Origin: Gordionus sp. m RMFG-2023
Taxonomy: Eukaryota > Nematomorpha > Gordioida > Chordodea > Parachordodidae
NCBI RefSeq assembly: GCF_954871325.1
Contig: NC_088777.1
Span: 39,099,366-39,163,365 of the forward strand
Direction of reading: 5' to 3'
Length of the DNA stretch: 64,000 bases
Positions 23,601 to 36,346 of this stretch are shown one piece after another. Position 1 is the stretch's first letter. Every line of letters begins with the position of its first letter. The position numbers and the translations under genes are program-made. The notes below the pieces were generated by a model. It ran no database searches. It had not been told where the DNA came from and saw only the letters and a program-made list of their open reading frames with translations.

Positions 23601-26600
23601 GTGAACAGGAAGATTTGGTAAATCTACCTCCGTGGGGGGTAATTTCGACTAAAGCGGAGGAGTGGTTAGATATTTTTTCCGTTGGACACCATATACATTT
23701 ATATATAGGATCTAAATTGGAACATAAAGTACAGTCTTCGGCTAAATTTTCGCATTTATACAACGTTATTTGAACCCTATCTATAAGATGATGGTCATTC
23801 CAAAACACCGATAATATACCATCCATTTGCGGGCTATCTTCCTCGTAGTAATACTTTAAAATGGTCATAAGAATATATTTTAAAAACTAAATTTGACAAA
23901 AATTATTTATAATAATGATAATTTTGACATAATAATTGCCTACTCATATCTTTAAATTATCAAGACCCAAAATTAACTAACCTTAATTTCAAAAAAAAAA
24001 TTTTAATTGGAAAATAAATTAGGAAATAATTTGTTCCATTAGAAGATTATATCTATTTGAACGAAATGTTAATACCCTATCTTTATTTAAGGGATAAAAT
24101 TATAAAGCGATGCATCGTTATATTTTTCTTAATCTTTTCTTGTTAAAAATTGGGGATGATAGATTATTGTGGATATTTACAGAGTAGGAGAGATCAGAGA
24201 TATGCCAACCACTATTTTTTATTAATTGGTCTATAACTTCCGTAACTTTTAAAATTCAGGAAATACTTTATACATATATTAATAAATGCCTCTAAAGGGA
24301 GTATTATCATAATTTATCATCTTCTGGAGCCTTACCAATGATATAAATAATTATTAGATATTTAAATAATTAAAATAGACTGAACATCCTTGAATTAAAT
24401 TAAACGTTTTCTTGTTAATATTATCATTTTCTATTGTTTTGTGTTTCAAAAAAAATTATAAGTTACATTTTGATTAAATAACGCGTAGTTATTCAACTTC
24501 CTTTCATTAAAAAAAACTCAAATTTTATAAACATGGGATCCTATGACAAAATTTTAATATTGATCAGTGGTAGAACTATTCGTGATATCATATATAGATC
24601 TAAAATTCTCAATCTTACAGTTTTCATAGAAAAAAAAGGTAGAAAAAGTGTAATAATATACAACCTAGTGAGATTTGAAATGTTTGAAAATATTGATGGT
24701 AAATATAAATTCAAGTAATTGGTATTACTTTAGAATTGAATTTATTTTCCAAAGAATAATTCTATTAATAATAGCACTAGAAGAATTGATTTATTAGCTT
24801 TTGCAATTTATTAGGGGCTCTCATTTTTATTTTTTAAGAAAAAGCCTTTCCTAGCATGTCAGCAAAAGAAGACTCAAATAAACGAAAGAATAATACCTGG
24901 ATGAATCCTCATTCTCTGTGATGAAACAAATTGGCGCTTATAAAGAACCCCTCAAATTCACAATAATGTTGTCATCGAGTTTATATGAAATAAAAGGGTC
25001 TAGGTAACATGTGTTTTGTTGAGGGAATCATTTGTTTAGTCAAATATCATGATAAATCAAAGGAGCTCCTTGATTTGGCGAATTTATGATTTCCCAAGGG
25101 GATTTTTATTTTTAACAAGAAATTTCATATGTTAAATAGACTTTAAAAAATTATTATCAGACACAGGTTTGATTTTACTGGAATATTTTTCATTAATTCG
25201 ATTTAAATTCAATAGAGCTAGGTTTATATAATAAAATAAAGGGCATAGACAAACGTAGACTTAAAAACATAAGTTTGTTTTAAAACCTTTTCTATGCCTA
25301 AATAAATTTAAACCTTCATTAAAGGTAAAGGCCAATTAACCAAATATTAGAGGTGAAGTGACGACTATTATGATTTCCCCAAGTTTAATGGCGTTCATTT
25401 TGATTTGAATAATATACTTTTTGAAATTTATTATATCTCATATGATATTTGTTCAATATTAATATAACTATCATTATTGTATTATAAATATTAAATAAAT
25501 TAAAGTAATAAAGTTTTGTAAATGAAGTTGTATAAATTCATTTATTATATAATATCATTTGTTGTTATAAAAATATAACATAAAAGTTAAAATGTTTATT
25601 AATATGGTTAAAATAACATTATATTCATAAAATGTTTACAAGAGGCACGCCTTGCCCTTTATCTATCTTGAAAATTTAAAAATAAAATAAAAATGATATA
25701 CTAGCCATTGTACACTTGTTTCCCGGGCCCCATTAGCACTAGCTTTACATCATAACCAAAATATTAGCTAAGGATAACCATAAATATTCGTAAAATTTCT
25801 CAAATTATAAAATAAGGTCAAACTTTGCTACCAAAGTTAAATTAATATTAAAATTTTATTTAAGTAAATTTACATCTATATTAGGACAAAATTTAAATAC
25901 CCAGGATTTTAATATACAAATGGGATCAAGTGGTTTACAACGTCCCATGGCTAAACTGACTAAACTAGCCCAGCTCTCCTATATATTTATATGTTTTATG
26001 TATTTCTTACTTGTTTGGCTTTACAGTAAATATAATTGAAGTTCTTATCGGTATGAGCCTTAACGTACACGCTTTGGTTGTTGTATTCTATCAAACAACT
26101 AAATTCGATTTTTTCACCCTGAGAAAAAAATATATATAATTTTTAGATAAAATAAGATTAAAAATTACCAATGATATGGGTAAATTTTTGCCTTTGATAG
26201 TAATTTCTGTGGGGATTTTATGAGGGATCAAAATGTTTGGACTAAAATTGTAATCAAATTTTGGGCATCTTTCGGATGATCGTATATTACCTTTAGTATT
26301 CTTAAAATAAATTTGATTATAAAAAAAATTAAATAATTATTTGATTTATTTTGGAGATTTGAGAAATGTTGATTGGCTATTTGTGCAAGACTAAGATCTA
26401 ATCCCATTCATTCCTTAATGATAATATATGGTTGGAAACTTCTCATCCTACCCACTAAATTAATTTATTTATAAACATTCAACCTTAAAAACATGTTTCA
26501 ACCCTATAAGAAAATTAATTTTTTCAAGTTGTTATAAAAAATTTTTAAATCATTAAAAGTTTTTTTAAGGAATTTAAGTCAAATCCTATAAATAACTATA

Positions 26601-29600
26601 ATAATTATATTAGTTAATAATTCAATTATTATTTATAGATACATATTTTATTACTTTTGTCTTGCAAGGTTGGTTTTGATAAACGCAAGCATTTTCGTAA
26701 AGACACCAATTACAATTCCATTTGGTGGACGTACATTCCTTGCAACTCGTCAAATGACTGCAATCGTAAAATGTAAATACTTGAGAAGCCAGTATTTTAT
26801 TTTTAAAATGATCAGAGTAAATTTTTAAAGGCACCTGGGTGAAACCTGATATAATATTAAATAAAGATATTATTTTCATGATTATTTCAATACAATTATT
26901 TTTTTCCCCAGATACAAGCCTGGAGATGCATTGAAAGATAGGTTTAAAAAAATTTTTTACCTAATGAAGAATCAATGATAGGCCTTTCATCAAATGCGGG
27001 CAAAGAACAAATTAGACCCCAATCCTGTATAACAGCCTCGATAGATGTAGACTCGTCAAATACGCAATAATATTTTGATTTGGATGTTATCAAAGAAGGT
27101 AAATGGGATATGTTGAGATGTATCTTTGATTTTTAATGTTAAAAAAATAGTTATATAGATGTTTAAAATTAAAAGTGTTTAAATGAATAAGCTCGATTAT
27201 TTAAAATAATATATATTAGTTAATTTTATTTTAAAAAATTAAACCTTGATCATTTGAGTTAGTTCTGCCTTTGAAGGGTTAATCGCATTGAAATATATAC
27301 ATTGCTCGGAACGATACGGTAACCATTTGTTAAATATCGATGTTGTTATGCATTCTGACTGCAAAGAACATCTAATAAATGTTTACAATAAAAGAATATT
27401 CTAAGATAGATTTTAAAAACATAAAATACATGTATGTAATAATTAATATTTCTCTCAATGGATAGACGAAAGATGTAATCGATTAAATAACAGTGTTCAA
27501 TGTTTATGTAATAATTTAAATATAATATTACAAAATTATATCTGGCTTATAACATTCCCATTTATAATCCTACTTTGTATTTTTTTTAAAAAAGAAAAAG
27601 AAATGATAAACATTTCTATAGTAATATATCTTAACTTGTTGTCATGCGTGCACCAACCGCAATAGGGGTCTCCAGATCTCATGCAACCTAGGCAATCTGT
27701 GTATTCATTGCAAGACGCCAATTTAATTTTGTATAACTTTATTTTTGTTTGTCAAAAAATTAATTGAAAGTGTAAAGAAGTTATGTAATACAATATTTAT
27801 TAAGCCAGGTATATTACAAAGGAAAAATAAAATTAATTTAATAGTTTAATCAATAAATGAACCCATTTTTAAAATAATAAAAAGATATGAGAAACATAAG
27901 GCTATAATTTATGAATCCATTAGGAAGTTCTTTGCAATTATATAAGTAATATAATATATAATATTAAAAACTTTTTACATAATAAAACTTAAAATTTATG
28001 CCCATTAGTAATTATATTTTGGAATTAGACAATTAAAAATTGATCAAAAGAATTTTTTTTATGACTCTTCTACTACTTTTACTTTCAATTAAATTTTTAA
28101 TTTAGGTCAAAGAGATGTAAAAAGCTTTACACTACATAATATACAGCTTTACAATAAAAATGTTAAATTTAAAAAATTTTTTATGTATATAAATTAAGAT
28201 GAATATTTCATCTTATCGGCAAGATATAAAAATATAGGTATATATGTAGTGGAATAGATAAATATGGATGGGGGGAGGGGATTTGTGGTTGAAACCCACT
28301 CCATGGAGATTATGTAAAATGTTGTATTTAATATAAAAAAATTTTATTGATGTCTAGGAAAAAAATTGCTCCCATTGTTTTAAAAAAACCCTCTGTAATT
28401 TCCTATTTCAAAAAAATCATCTCAGAAATGTATTTATTTAAGAAACGTGAATAAATCTTAAAAATCTAAGAATAAACAATATTAGTGGCAGATTTAATTT
28501 TTTAATAAATTTTTCACATTTAATATATTTAAAAAATTTTGAAAAACGGAATGCTATCCAAAATCATTATAATTCATATAGGATAGACATTTCACATTTT
28601 TTATTTCCAAGTGAAAAGGCGAACTTGGTAGGTATTAATTTACCTATTTAGATATTACATAATTGAAAGGAAAATAAAAATAAACATGGGAAAATAAAAA
28701 AAATCTATTGGATATAATAGTTAATAAATTATTAAGAATTGGTAAACTTATTTATATTAAAGCATATTTCTATTAATTTTAAAATTTTTAACTAAATTTA
28801 TTGTAAGAAAAGCTGGGGCACGTTGAGTACAGGAAGAACCTTAGTCCAATTATAATTTAAATAATATATTAGACTCAAAATTTAAGCCTAATATTATTAC
28901 GTTATACATAAAAAAGATTTGAAGAGTATTTAGTTTAGTATTTTAATTTTTACAGAGGAAAATATTTTAGCATACCAAAAGTAACAAAAAATCATTTAAA
29001 ACTTTATCTTTTAGATTTATAAATAAAGCTTTTAAAATCATAATAAATAAATTTAACCCTAATCATAGAATATGAATTAATATGACTCTGAAGTATTTAT
29101 AAAGTTTGGCTATGCCATGCTTGATTTGATCATAATATAGTTGTATTGTACCTAAATTATTACATATATTTTTTTATTTTGAATAAAACAAATGATTTTC
29201 GTATTTATCAAACTAAAATATTAATTTTTAATACAATATACTTTATATAATATTTTAATTTTTTTTAACAAAAATCCTAAAATTTCTTAAACTCTAAATC
29301 AAATTTAATTTACCCAATTATTGTGTATAATCAGCCTCTAGTATTATAAAAATATCAAAAATTTATTTTTACTTCTATTTTATGTGTGGTCAACTATTAG
29401 TTTGGCATGATTGGGACAAAAAAAATTTATTAATTTTTTAAAAAAATTATAGGTTTTATAATATATATCAATCATTTCAAATGCCCTATATTTTTAGGCT
29501 TCAAAAGACTTTTATTTATAGTCTAATATTATTGAAATTATTCAGATTTGAACGAAAAGTATCCCAAATATCCCTGATCTCCTCTATATATATATTATGT

Positions 29601-32600
29601 ACTAACTTTGTGTTTTGTCATAGCATAAATATTCTGGGAGATTACATCTATGAAAATATCCTTTTTAATGCTGAGTGATATTGAATCCAATTTTTGACTT
29701 GAATAAATCTTAGAGTTTTCTTCCAATAATATCTATAATTTACGAAATTTTTTTTATAAATTTCAGATTTATTTGATAACATGGAAGGCATTATATAGAA
29801 ATTAATTATTGTTATATAATTCTTAAATACACAATAGTCCCAACTAAAAACTATACTTTTATCTACAGGCTCAATTCTTATTAATTAGGAAAAGATGAAA
29901 TATATTTTGGAAAAATAAATAAGGTAAAAAAAGTTTTAAGAATGATATTAAATAAATATTAGTATATCATACCTTTTTCAAATAGCCATTATTTGTCCCT
30001 ATGAACGCTGTTGTAAAAGTATTCGACACGCCAATCGTAAGTGCGGTCACCGTGTAATTCGATCGAACTTGATTAAATATGGCCAAGCTTTTCAACGGCA
30101 CTCTACCTTCTAACCTTGGGTTTGGTTTGGTCGTGTCGCAAAAGTCGTTTCCAATTATCGTCTCCTTAATTGAAATATGAGATCAAATTTAATATAAAAG
30201 ATTATAAACAATTAAGTTATGTATGTTGTATTTTAATATTCAACACTGACATTCTTTATTGAATTTCATCGATATCTATATCAAGTATTTTGTTTAAACA
30301 AGAAATAATATTATAGGCTATTGATAAAAATCAAGTCGCATTGCATTTTTAGAATCAAAATAATGTTTAGCCCTCAATTTTATTTCATAATACGTTATTA
30401 GCACATTTTGAGTATAATTTGAAATCTACACATAAAAAATGCTTTAGAATTATTGCTAATTTTTTTATTCTTAAGAATGTTATAAATATATTAATATGTA
30501 ATCAGAGGCCTGTCAATAAAAAAATGCATAGGGATTCCCTGTTTATATATTATTACTTATAAAAATATTTAACAGGACTTGTAAAAAATTATAGCGAGAA
30601 CGGTAATTGGAAACTTCGGTTATTTAAAATAAATTAATGAGATACGTCGAAAACCAAATTTCCTGGGAAATAATTGTTTATATACAATGAGGACCACCTA
30701 AAAATTATAGGCAGGTAATTTATTTTGTCTAGGCTCTGCTGTGGCGCATTCTCTGTTTGTTACTCATAGATTTTTAAAAAAATTAGTCATATAGCGCTGC
30801 ATTTCCTAAATGTGTTAATGTATTATTCATAAATTTTGTATTTTTTTCAACTTGATCAAAATCAGTAAAACCATAATTCTCTTTAATTAGTGGGGAACTG
30901 GGAACATTGATATGTCATTGATTTTAATACAATCACACGGATACAATAAATCCATTAATATTTTTTTAATGTTAATTCAATTAAATTTTTGTTGGGGTAA
31001 AAAAAAATTGCTAATATTAAATTAATTTATATTTATGTATTATGTCACAATAATTCAGGAAATGATTAATAAAAAATATCTTATTTTAATATATTATTAT
31101 TGACCATTAAATTCTAATAGTTTTTATTATTTTTTATGTTTTGAGATCTTAAGTAAGTATAATATATCGTGAATAATAGGTTATTATGCAAAATAAAGTT
31201 GAATATAAATAATGTTAGATTTGTTTTTATCGGTTCTTTATCGTATTAAATCGAATAGAAACTATTCCTATAAAAACTAATTTACATATTTTTTTTAGAA
31301 AATATAATAATTTGTAAAATAATAATAATTTTTAAATATATTGGAATAGGGAAAAATAATAATATTTTTCTTGTTTTTTTTTGAAATTGAGGTGCTTAAA
31401 GGTACATTAAGTTTTCGAATCTAACAATTCAAATTAATAGGAAGTTTTTAAAAAGGAGAATTGTCAAAAAATCTATAATTTCCCCTTAGAATTTTATACA
31501 CCTCCCAAATTAACCAGTGATGTTTATTTTTAATTTAAACTCATCTAAATACTTTTTAACCCATTAATAGATTCTATTCTTTTATGGATGGGGGAAAGGA
31601 AAAATAAATTCCAAAATATGCCCTATAAATATGAAAAATGAGTTAATCATTCTTTAAAATATAAAACAACAAAGAAATGTAAATAGAATTGCTTTACACG
31701 ATGGTCTAAGTTGTAAATGGAGCTATAATAATGTTAACAACTTGATTATAGGCTAAAATCTACTCATTGCCTCTAGTCTATATGCAAACCCCATGATCCT
31801 ATTTTGTTTGTATTACCATGCATTCACAGTTAGCTCGAATTCTTGATGAAGTATACAAAAATACGTGCAAATTGTGAATGCAGGATTAGGCGCATAATCC
31901 TAATAAACAACCTGATATTTGGTATTTTTAATTTTACGAAAATAAAAATTGAGAAAATCTGAAAAAAAAATATATTATTATAGAAGTCATATTAAGATAT
32001 AATGTAAAAAAAAATTATGGAAATAAGGGAGACATTATATAACTGTTTTATATATTCAGCAAATTAATGCAAAAATATTGCAAAACATAAAATTAATATG
32101 TATATATAATAAATTAATAAATAAGGTTTAAATCACGAAAAAGATGCAATATTTTATCAATAGAATACTAATTTTCTTGCAGAAACTTGGACCCATCCCA
32201 TTCTTTCCCCTAAAAACAATGGTTTTTGTTTTTCTTGCTCAAATAATTTTATTAGATTTGAGCTTAAGATTTATTAATATATTGTCGAATTAAAGTTAAT
32301 ACTGTTTTTTTTTAAAATCCTTTTTTTATGTCATTTGGATTAGAATTTAGTTCAAATAAATTTATTTTAATCGTAAAGCATGACATAGGGAAAAATTTTT
32401 TTTAACCATATTTTATATTTTTTATCAATCCAATAAATTAGTACAAAAAATTTCACACAAAAAAGTTATTAAATATAAATATGTTATTGCATGAATATTA
32501 ATTATACTAAACATATACATTTTGTTGAATATCTGTTTATTATTTTCAATTCTTTTTTATTTTTTAACAATATGTATTTTAGATTTTTTTTAGTAAAGAA

Positions 32601-35229
32601 TTCTCTTATAAAATTTGATGTGATTTTTTCAAATTCAGATAAATTGCCTTTGACTATGTGTTAAAATTTCACTATTTATGCAAATTGCAGAAAAGCTACA
32701 CTAACAATACATTACCCTGTATGGTCCTGTCATCTATAAATTTGATATAAAAAAAAGTAGCAGTGGCGGGACCTAATAATGTACTATGGTAATTTGAAAA
32801 TATTTTTCTTTAGAATATCGATCATTTAAAGATATATATGAAAAACCTAATGAATTGCATATATGATACATTGCAAACTATAATAATTAAAATAAAAATA
32901 TATTTCTGAAAAAAATTATAAAATGATATATAAAAATAGTTCATATAAAGATGCACACCTCCATCCCTTTGGAAAATATTATCCCCCTAGATACAGTCAA
33001 CCTCTCCTCGGAAAATGAAACAATATGTTATAAACAATAATTTAAAAAAGTTGTAAAATCAAAATACTTCTTAACCCGAAAAAAGTATAAAATGTATGCA
33101 GGAAATGTTCCCAAAACTCTTCCCTCTTTTAGGAAAATCTTGGTTACGTCTGTGTTTATAAATATAAATTTAGTCAAAAACAAATTTAGAACCAAATATT
33201 AAATTAATATTCTAAAAATTAATTATAAGGTAATTAAATATATACGTACTAGATAATAAATCAGAAATACAAATTAAATCAAAATTTGCATAAAATAAAA
33301 TTATTCCGCACAAATTAATATATCTTACTTATATTAACTCATAGTTATTTATTCTCAAATAATTCTAAGAATTGATATAATATTATTGGTAATATTGTTA
33401 TGTTTGATAATATGCATACTCTCTTTAGTATATCGTAATCCCATAATTAAAATATTAATTTATTAATCAGATTATTTTACTTTCCCAATATAACAGACAC
33501 TTTAATTGTCCTGCCGTTACCTATATTTAGCTAATTCTAAAATAAGATAAATAAAATATTTGTAAAAAATATTTTTACAATTCCATTATTAAGATTTAGG
33601 TAAAACATATTATTAATAAATTTAATTTTAATTACTTACAGATATGATGCATTTTGGGTTTCCGGGGTTAATGTGGTTGAGCCCGCGAGTTCGAAAGGTA
33701 CCATTGTAGCACATCTGAATGTTTTGAGCGAACATATTTTGTATTTCGGTGAAGGGGTAGATGCAAATAGCATAATCCTCTGTCGAACCATTTCCCTCAT
33801 CGTTAGGTTTGAAGGCGTTATCGGAGTTTCTATGCATATAATTTGAAGTGCCCGTATTATAATTAGAATTAGATATGCTATCCTTGCCCTTCACGAATAT
33901 TCCAATTAAAGCTCGTTTGTCTCTTTTAAACATCCTGCTCTTTGCGTCATCGTTATATGGGTATCGATTATAATTATACGAGTTATGAATCCCGTATTCG
34001 TTAGATAAGAAACTCAGGTCATCGCCCAGGTTACCAAAAAAGGCTCTTTTCAGAAGTGGGTATAAAGTAAATTGATCGTTTTTATTATTTGATTCTTCAA
34101 ATTGAAATTTGGAATTGCTAAAACTTCGATTCGGCACTTCCTTATTATTAATATAGCATTCTAACGGCAATTCGACGTAAGTGTGAAAGGAATCGTCGTT
34201 TAAACACACTCTAGATATTTTTGAATGGTATCCTTGTTTGCTGAGTTCAGGCGATGAATGATAATTAGTTACATCTAGGGCTGGTTGAACGTTTATGAAA
34301 TAGGCAAAGGAATCCGCTTGAAAGGCGTACTGGAACAAAATTTTGTATATGTGATTAAAATCCTTTAATATTTGTAACCGGCTTTGACCTCCTTTTATAC
34401 CATCATTGGCTAAAAAAAAGCCATTGCTTGACATAGAATTGGCTTGATTTTTTGATTTTTTTACGTTAGGGTATCTTAAACTGATAGAAGAGGACTGAAA
34501 TTCAGACCATATTTTATGTTTATCGCCGAGATACGTTTCCCCCACATACATTAATGTGTTTTGAGCTAATATCGCATCTTCTTTGTGCACATAATTTGAA
34601 TACATCTTCGTGTTCATAGGTTTGTTTATGATGATCCCTAACGTGGAGGATGGTATATATTCAGAGATCACAGGCGTAGTAGATAACTGTGTAAAATTTA
34701 AAGATGCTCTTAAATCATTTTTATTCGCTTTTGGATGATCTTTGCCTGCCAAGAATTCAAAATTAATAGATAAACTCTGACAAAATCCTCCAAACGTTCC
34801 ACAAACTATGAGACCTTGGGTTGGTCTATCGATCAATAATAACTTATTAAAATTCGCATAGTTTGTTTTTGCTGTTGAGATCAGAGTGGAATGTTGCTCG
34901 TCTTTCAAAAAAGAGCTAACGCCGCCAATTTTTGAGCAAAATTCCTCATATTGGTAATATTTACATAGGGAGCTAAAACTTAGATCAACTGTGTCCAATA
35001 GGCTTAGATCTCTTCCATCTAATGCTAACAATACATCAATGCCGGTCACGAATATAAGCGGGATCCCATTATAATAGCTGGTGACCAAATGATTGAAAGC
35101 CTTTAAACTATGCTGACCTTTATTAGGTTTAAGAGAATCGACTTTAAATCTAATCACATTATTGTTATCTTCGCTATTTATCACGCCAAAAAAGTATAAA
35201 GTCGTCAAAATGTTTATTATACATGCCAT
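14654..35229 (-). CDS. PLXN: plexin (semaphorin receptor), complete, 29 exons
   Basis: Exons (high to low): 35229-33640, 30164-29973, 29732-29607, 27736-27636, 27371-27245, 27123-26961, 26845-26643, 26300-26169, 26118-26011, 23853-23509, 23171-23029, 22927-22828, 21240-21104, 21053-20847, 20386-20281, 20235-20110, 20066-19944, 19893-19678, 19616-19355, 19145-18991, 18936-18064, 17806-17660, 17602-17443, 17131-16656, 16606-16508, 15675-15515, 15415-15268, 15217-15002, 14905-14654. They total 7194 nt, about 2397 residues, with all phases consistent. Domains: signal peptide 1-19; Sema to about 636; PSI1 (CGWC) about 644-690; PSI2 (CNWC) about 787-825; PSI3 (CIWC) about 940-1025; IPT repeats 835-914 and 1030-1415 (GPKEGGT, GPMSGGT); membrane span 1449-1471; juxtamembrane [11 protein letters not shown]; split GAP with [12 protein letters not shown] (Arg 1822/1823) and LPLRFWVN (Arg 2197); Rho-binding region about 1885-2010. 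Plexins bind semaphorins outside the cell and act on Rap/Ras inside. Two inserts make it longer than the roughly 1900 residues usual in vertebrates. The subtype is uncertain; the C-terminal SRV recalls plexin B. Confidence 0.95.
15676..16507. repeat. plexin intron (832 nt) holding a ggaacg-rich element and a small nested MITE
   Basis: About 15895-16457 has ggaacg/gttcc words at both ends (atatggagtggaaagttcc near 15903-15921; gttccgagtccatgata near 16442-16458) that are roughly inverted. Inside, 16306-16396 has ends tagtgttgctagac and gtctgacaacacta, a good inverted repeat like the family A MITEs but without a target duplication. Both look like non-autonomous hAT-type elements. Confidence 0.5.
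20486..20693. mobile_element. hAT MITE (family A) inside a plexin intron
   Basis: It lies in the 460-nt intron 20846-20387. The arms are almost perfect inverted repeats of about 45 bp: left agtgttgttaaacggctcg and gataaaaacggctaactc; right gagttagccgttttttaaa and cgagccgtttaacaata. Together they could form a long hairpin. The outer right end is decayed and no 8-bp target duplication is visible. It shares arm sequence with 36150 and 53081. Confidence 0.8.
21241..22827. repeat. plexin intron (1.59 kb) with an aacgttcacgttcg-type repeat
   Basis: 21596-21720 has acgaacacgttcacgttcg and 22380-22400 has aacgaacgtgaacgcgttt. They are inverted to each other and could be the ends of one element of about 800 bp (inference). 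The interior is A/T-rich without coding sequence. Confidence 0.45.
23854..26010. other. plexin intron (2.16 kb)
   Basis: It separates the exon ending CKAKQ from the third PSI exon. Short plus-strand frames (24533-24718; one starting [13 protein letters not shown] at 24858) have no family features. No clear repeat could be bounded. Confidence 0.4.
27737..29606. repeat. plexin intron (1.87 kb) with a dispersed repeat copy at 28810-29040
   Basis: 28822-28850 (ggggcacgttgagtacagg) matches 45230-45248 (ggggcacgttgggtacaagg), and similarity continues at lower identity for about 230 bp through agattt and agaggaaa words. A purine-rich stretch gatggggggaggggattt lies at 28266-28284. No coding sequence seen. 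Confidence 0.5.
30165..33639. other. first plexin intron (3.47 kb)
   Basis: It lies inside the Sema domain coding region, after CIIS. AT-rich. A small inverted repeat (tgcattcaca 31829-31838 and tgtgaatgca 31873-31882) might be a tiny hairpin or decayed MITE. I see no gene in it on either strand. Confidence 0.4.
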
Positions 35230-36149
35230 TTATAATGTTTTTATTGGTGTTCCATTTTATTTCCTATATTTTATAAACCACGTTTATAGGTAGTGGTGCT
35301 ATCCTATAAGTTTTTAAATATAGCAAATTAATTCAAAAAAGGAAAAATTATTTACTTGATCTTCTTCTAGTTCCTGATATCTCAAAATAAAAATTTACTT
35401 GAAAAAAGCTTAAATATATAAATTTCAGAGAGATAAAAATGTATAGTTTGTATATTAAACAAATCCTTAATATTATATAATATGCAATTTATCATTTCTT
35501 AAATTGTTATGAATTGAATTAAATTAGTCATTCAATCTAATTTTTGAGTTCAAATTATATCTCAGAGGGGTTTATTTACTACATATTCAATTCATTAGAA
35601 GCCAATGATAAAAAAGGTTATGCACTTAATCTGACAGCCAATTTTTTAGGGTGGCTTTGGTCGTTCTTTAAAATATATATCTTTAAGTATAGTTAGTTTT
35701 AGGTCTAACTCGAGTTCTTATTTAACATTCTTGATCGAAAGTTTCTTTATACATTTTACAGTGTTGTGCAGATTTAATTTAAAACATTTCCCTATTTTTC
35801 TATTCGTTTGTAAATAAAATTTTAACTTGTAAAAATTGATAAGAATATATAAATATGCTATTTTAACAATTTTTTGCAAGTCAAATAATTTTATTTTCCA
35901 ATAAATTAAAAAAAATGTAAATGTTTTCCATCAAATGTGGTCAATACTGTATTACATCCACAAGATGATAAAATGTTGTTAAATTTGCTTAAATTAATTA
36001 ATTCAATATCTTTTCTAAAATATAGTTCCTAAATTAACCGATTTATTTTTTCCCGGAAATGAAAATACATGATTTTCTTATAACCGATAGATTCTGCTAA
36101 GATAGTTATTTAAAAAACTGTTTTCATAAATTGAATTGGCCCCCTCAGG
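35230..36149. other. 5' flank of the plexin gene
   Basis: It should hold the transcription start and 5' untranslated sequence. The composition is too AT-rich to point to a TATA box or other site with any confidence. Confidence 0.35.
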
Positions 36150-36338
36150 TAGTGTTGTTAAACGGCTTGATTGAGTAGATTTTTAAAAACGTCTAACTCA
36201 AAATTTTATGCTGAAAATATTACGCAAGTCTACAGATTTTGCTAATTGATGGCAAAAAGGGTTGTACATCAATTAGAAAAATCTCGAGGCTTAGTCAATA
36301 TTTTTCTCGCTAAAATATTGAGGCGTTTAACAACACTG
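36150..36338. mobile_element. hAT MITE with 8-bp target duplication (family A)
   Basis: Ends tagtgttgttaaac and gtttaacaacactg are flanked by an exact 8-bp duplication, ccctcagg, at 36142-36149 and 36339-36346. It is 189 bp and noncoding. The inner part shares gctaattgatggc-like and aatatttttc words with 53081-53300. It lies about 0.9 kb upstream of the plexin start codon. Confidence 0.88.
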
Positions 36339-36346
36339 CCCTCAGG

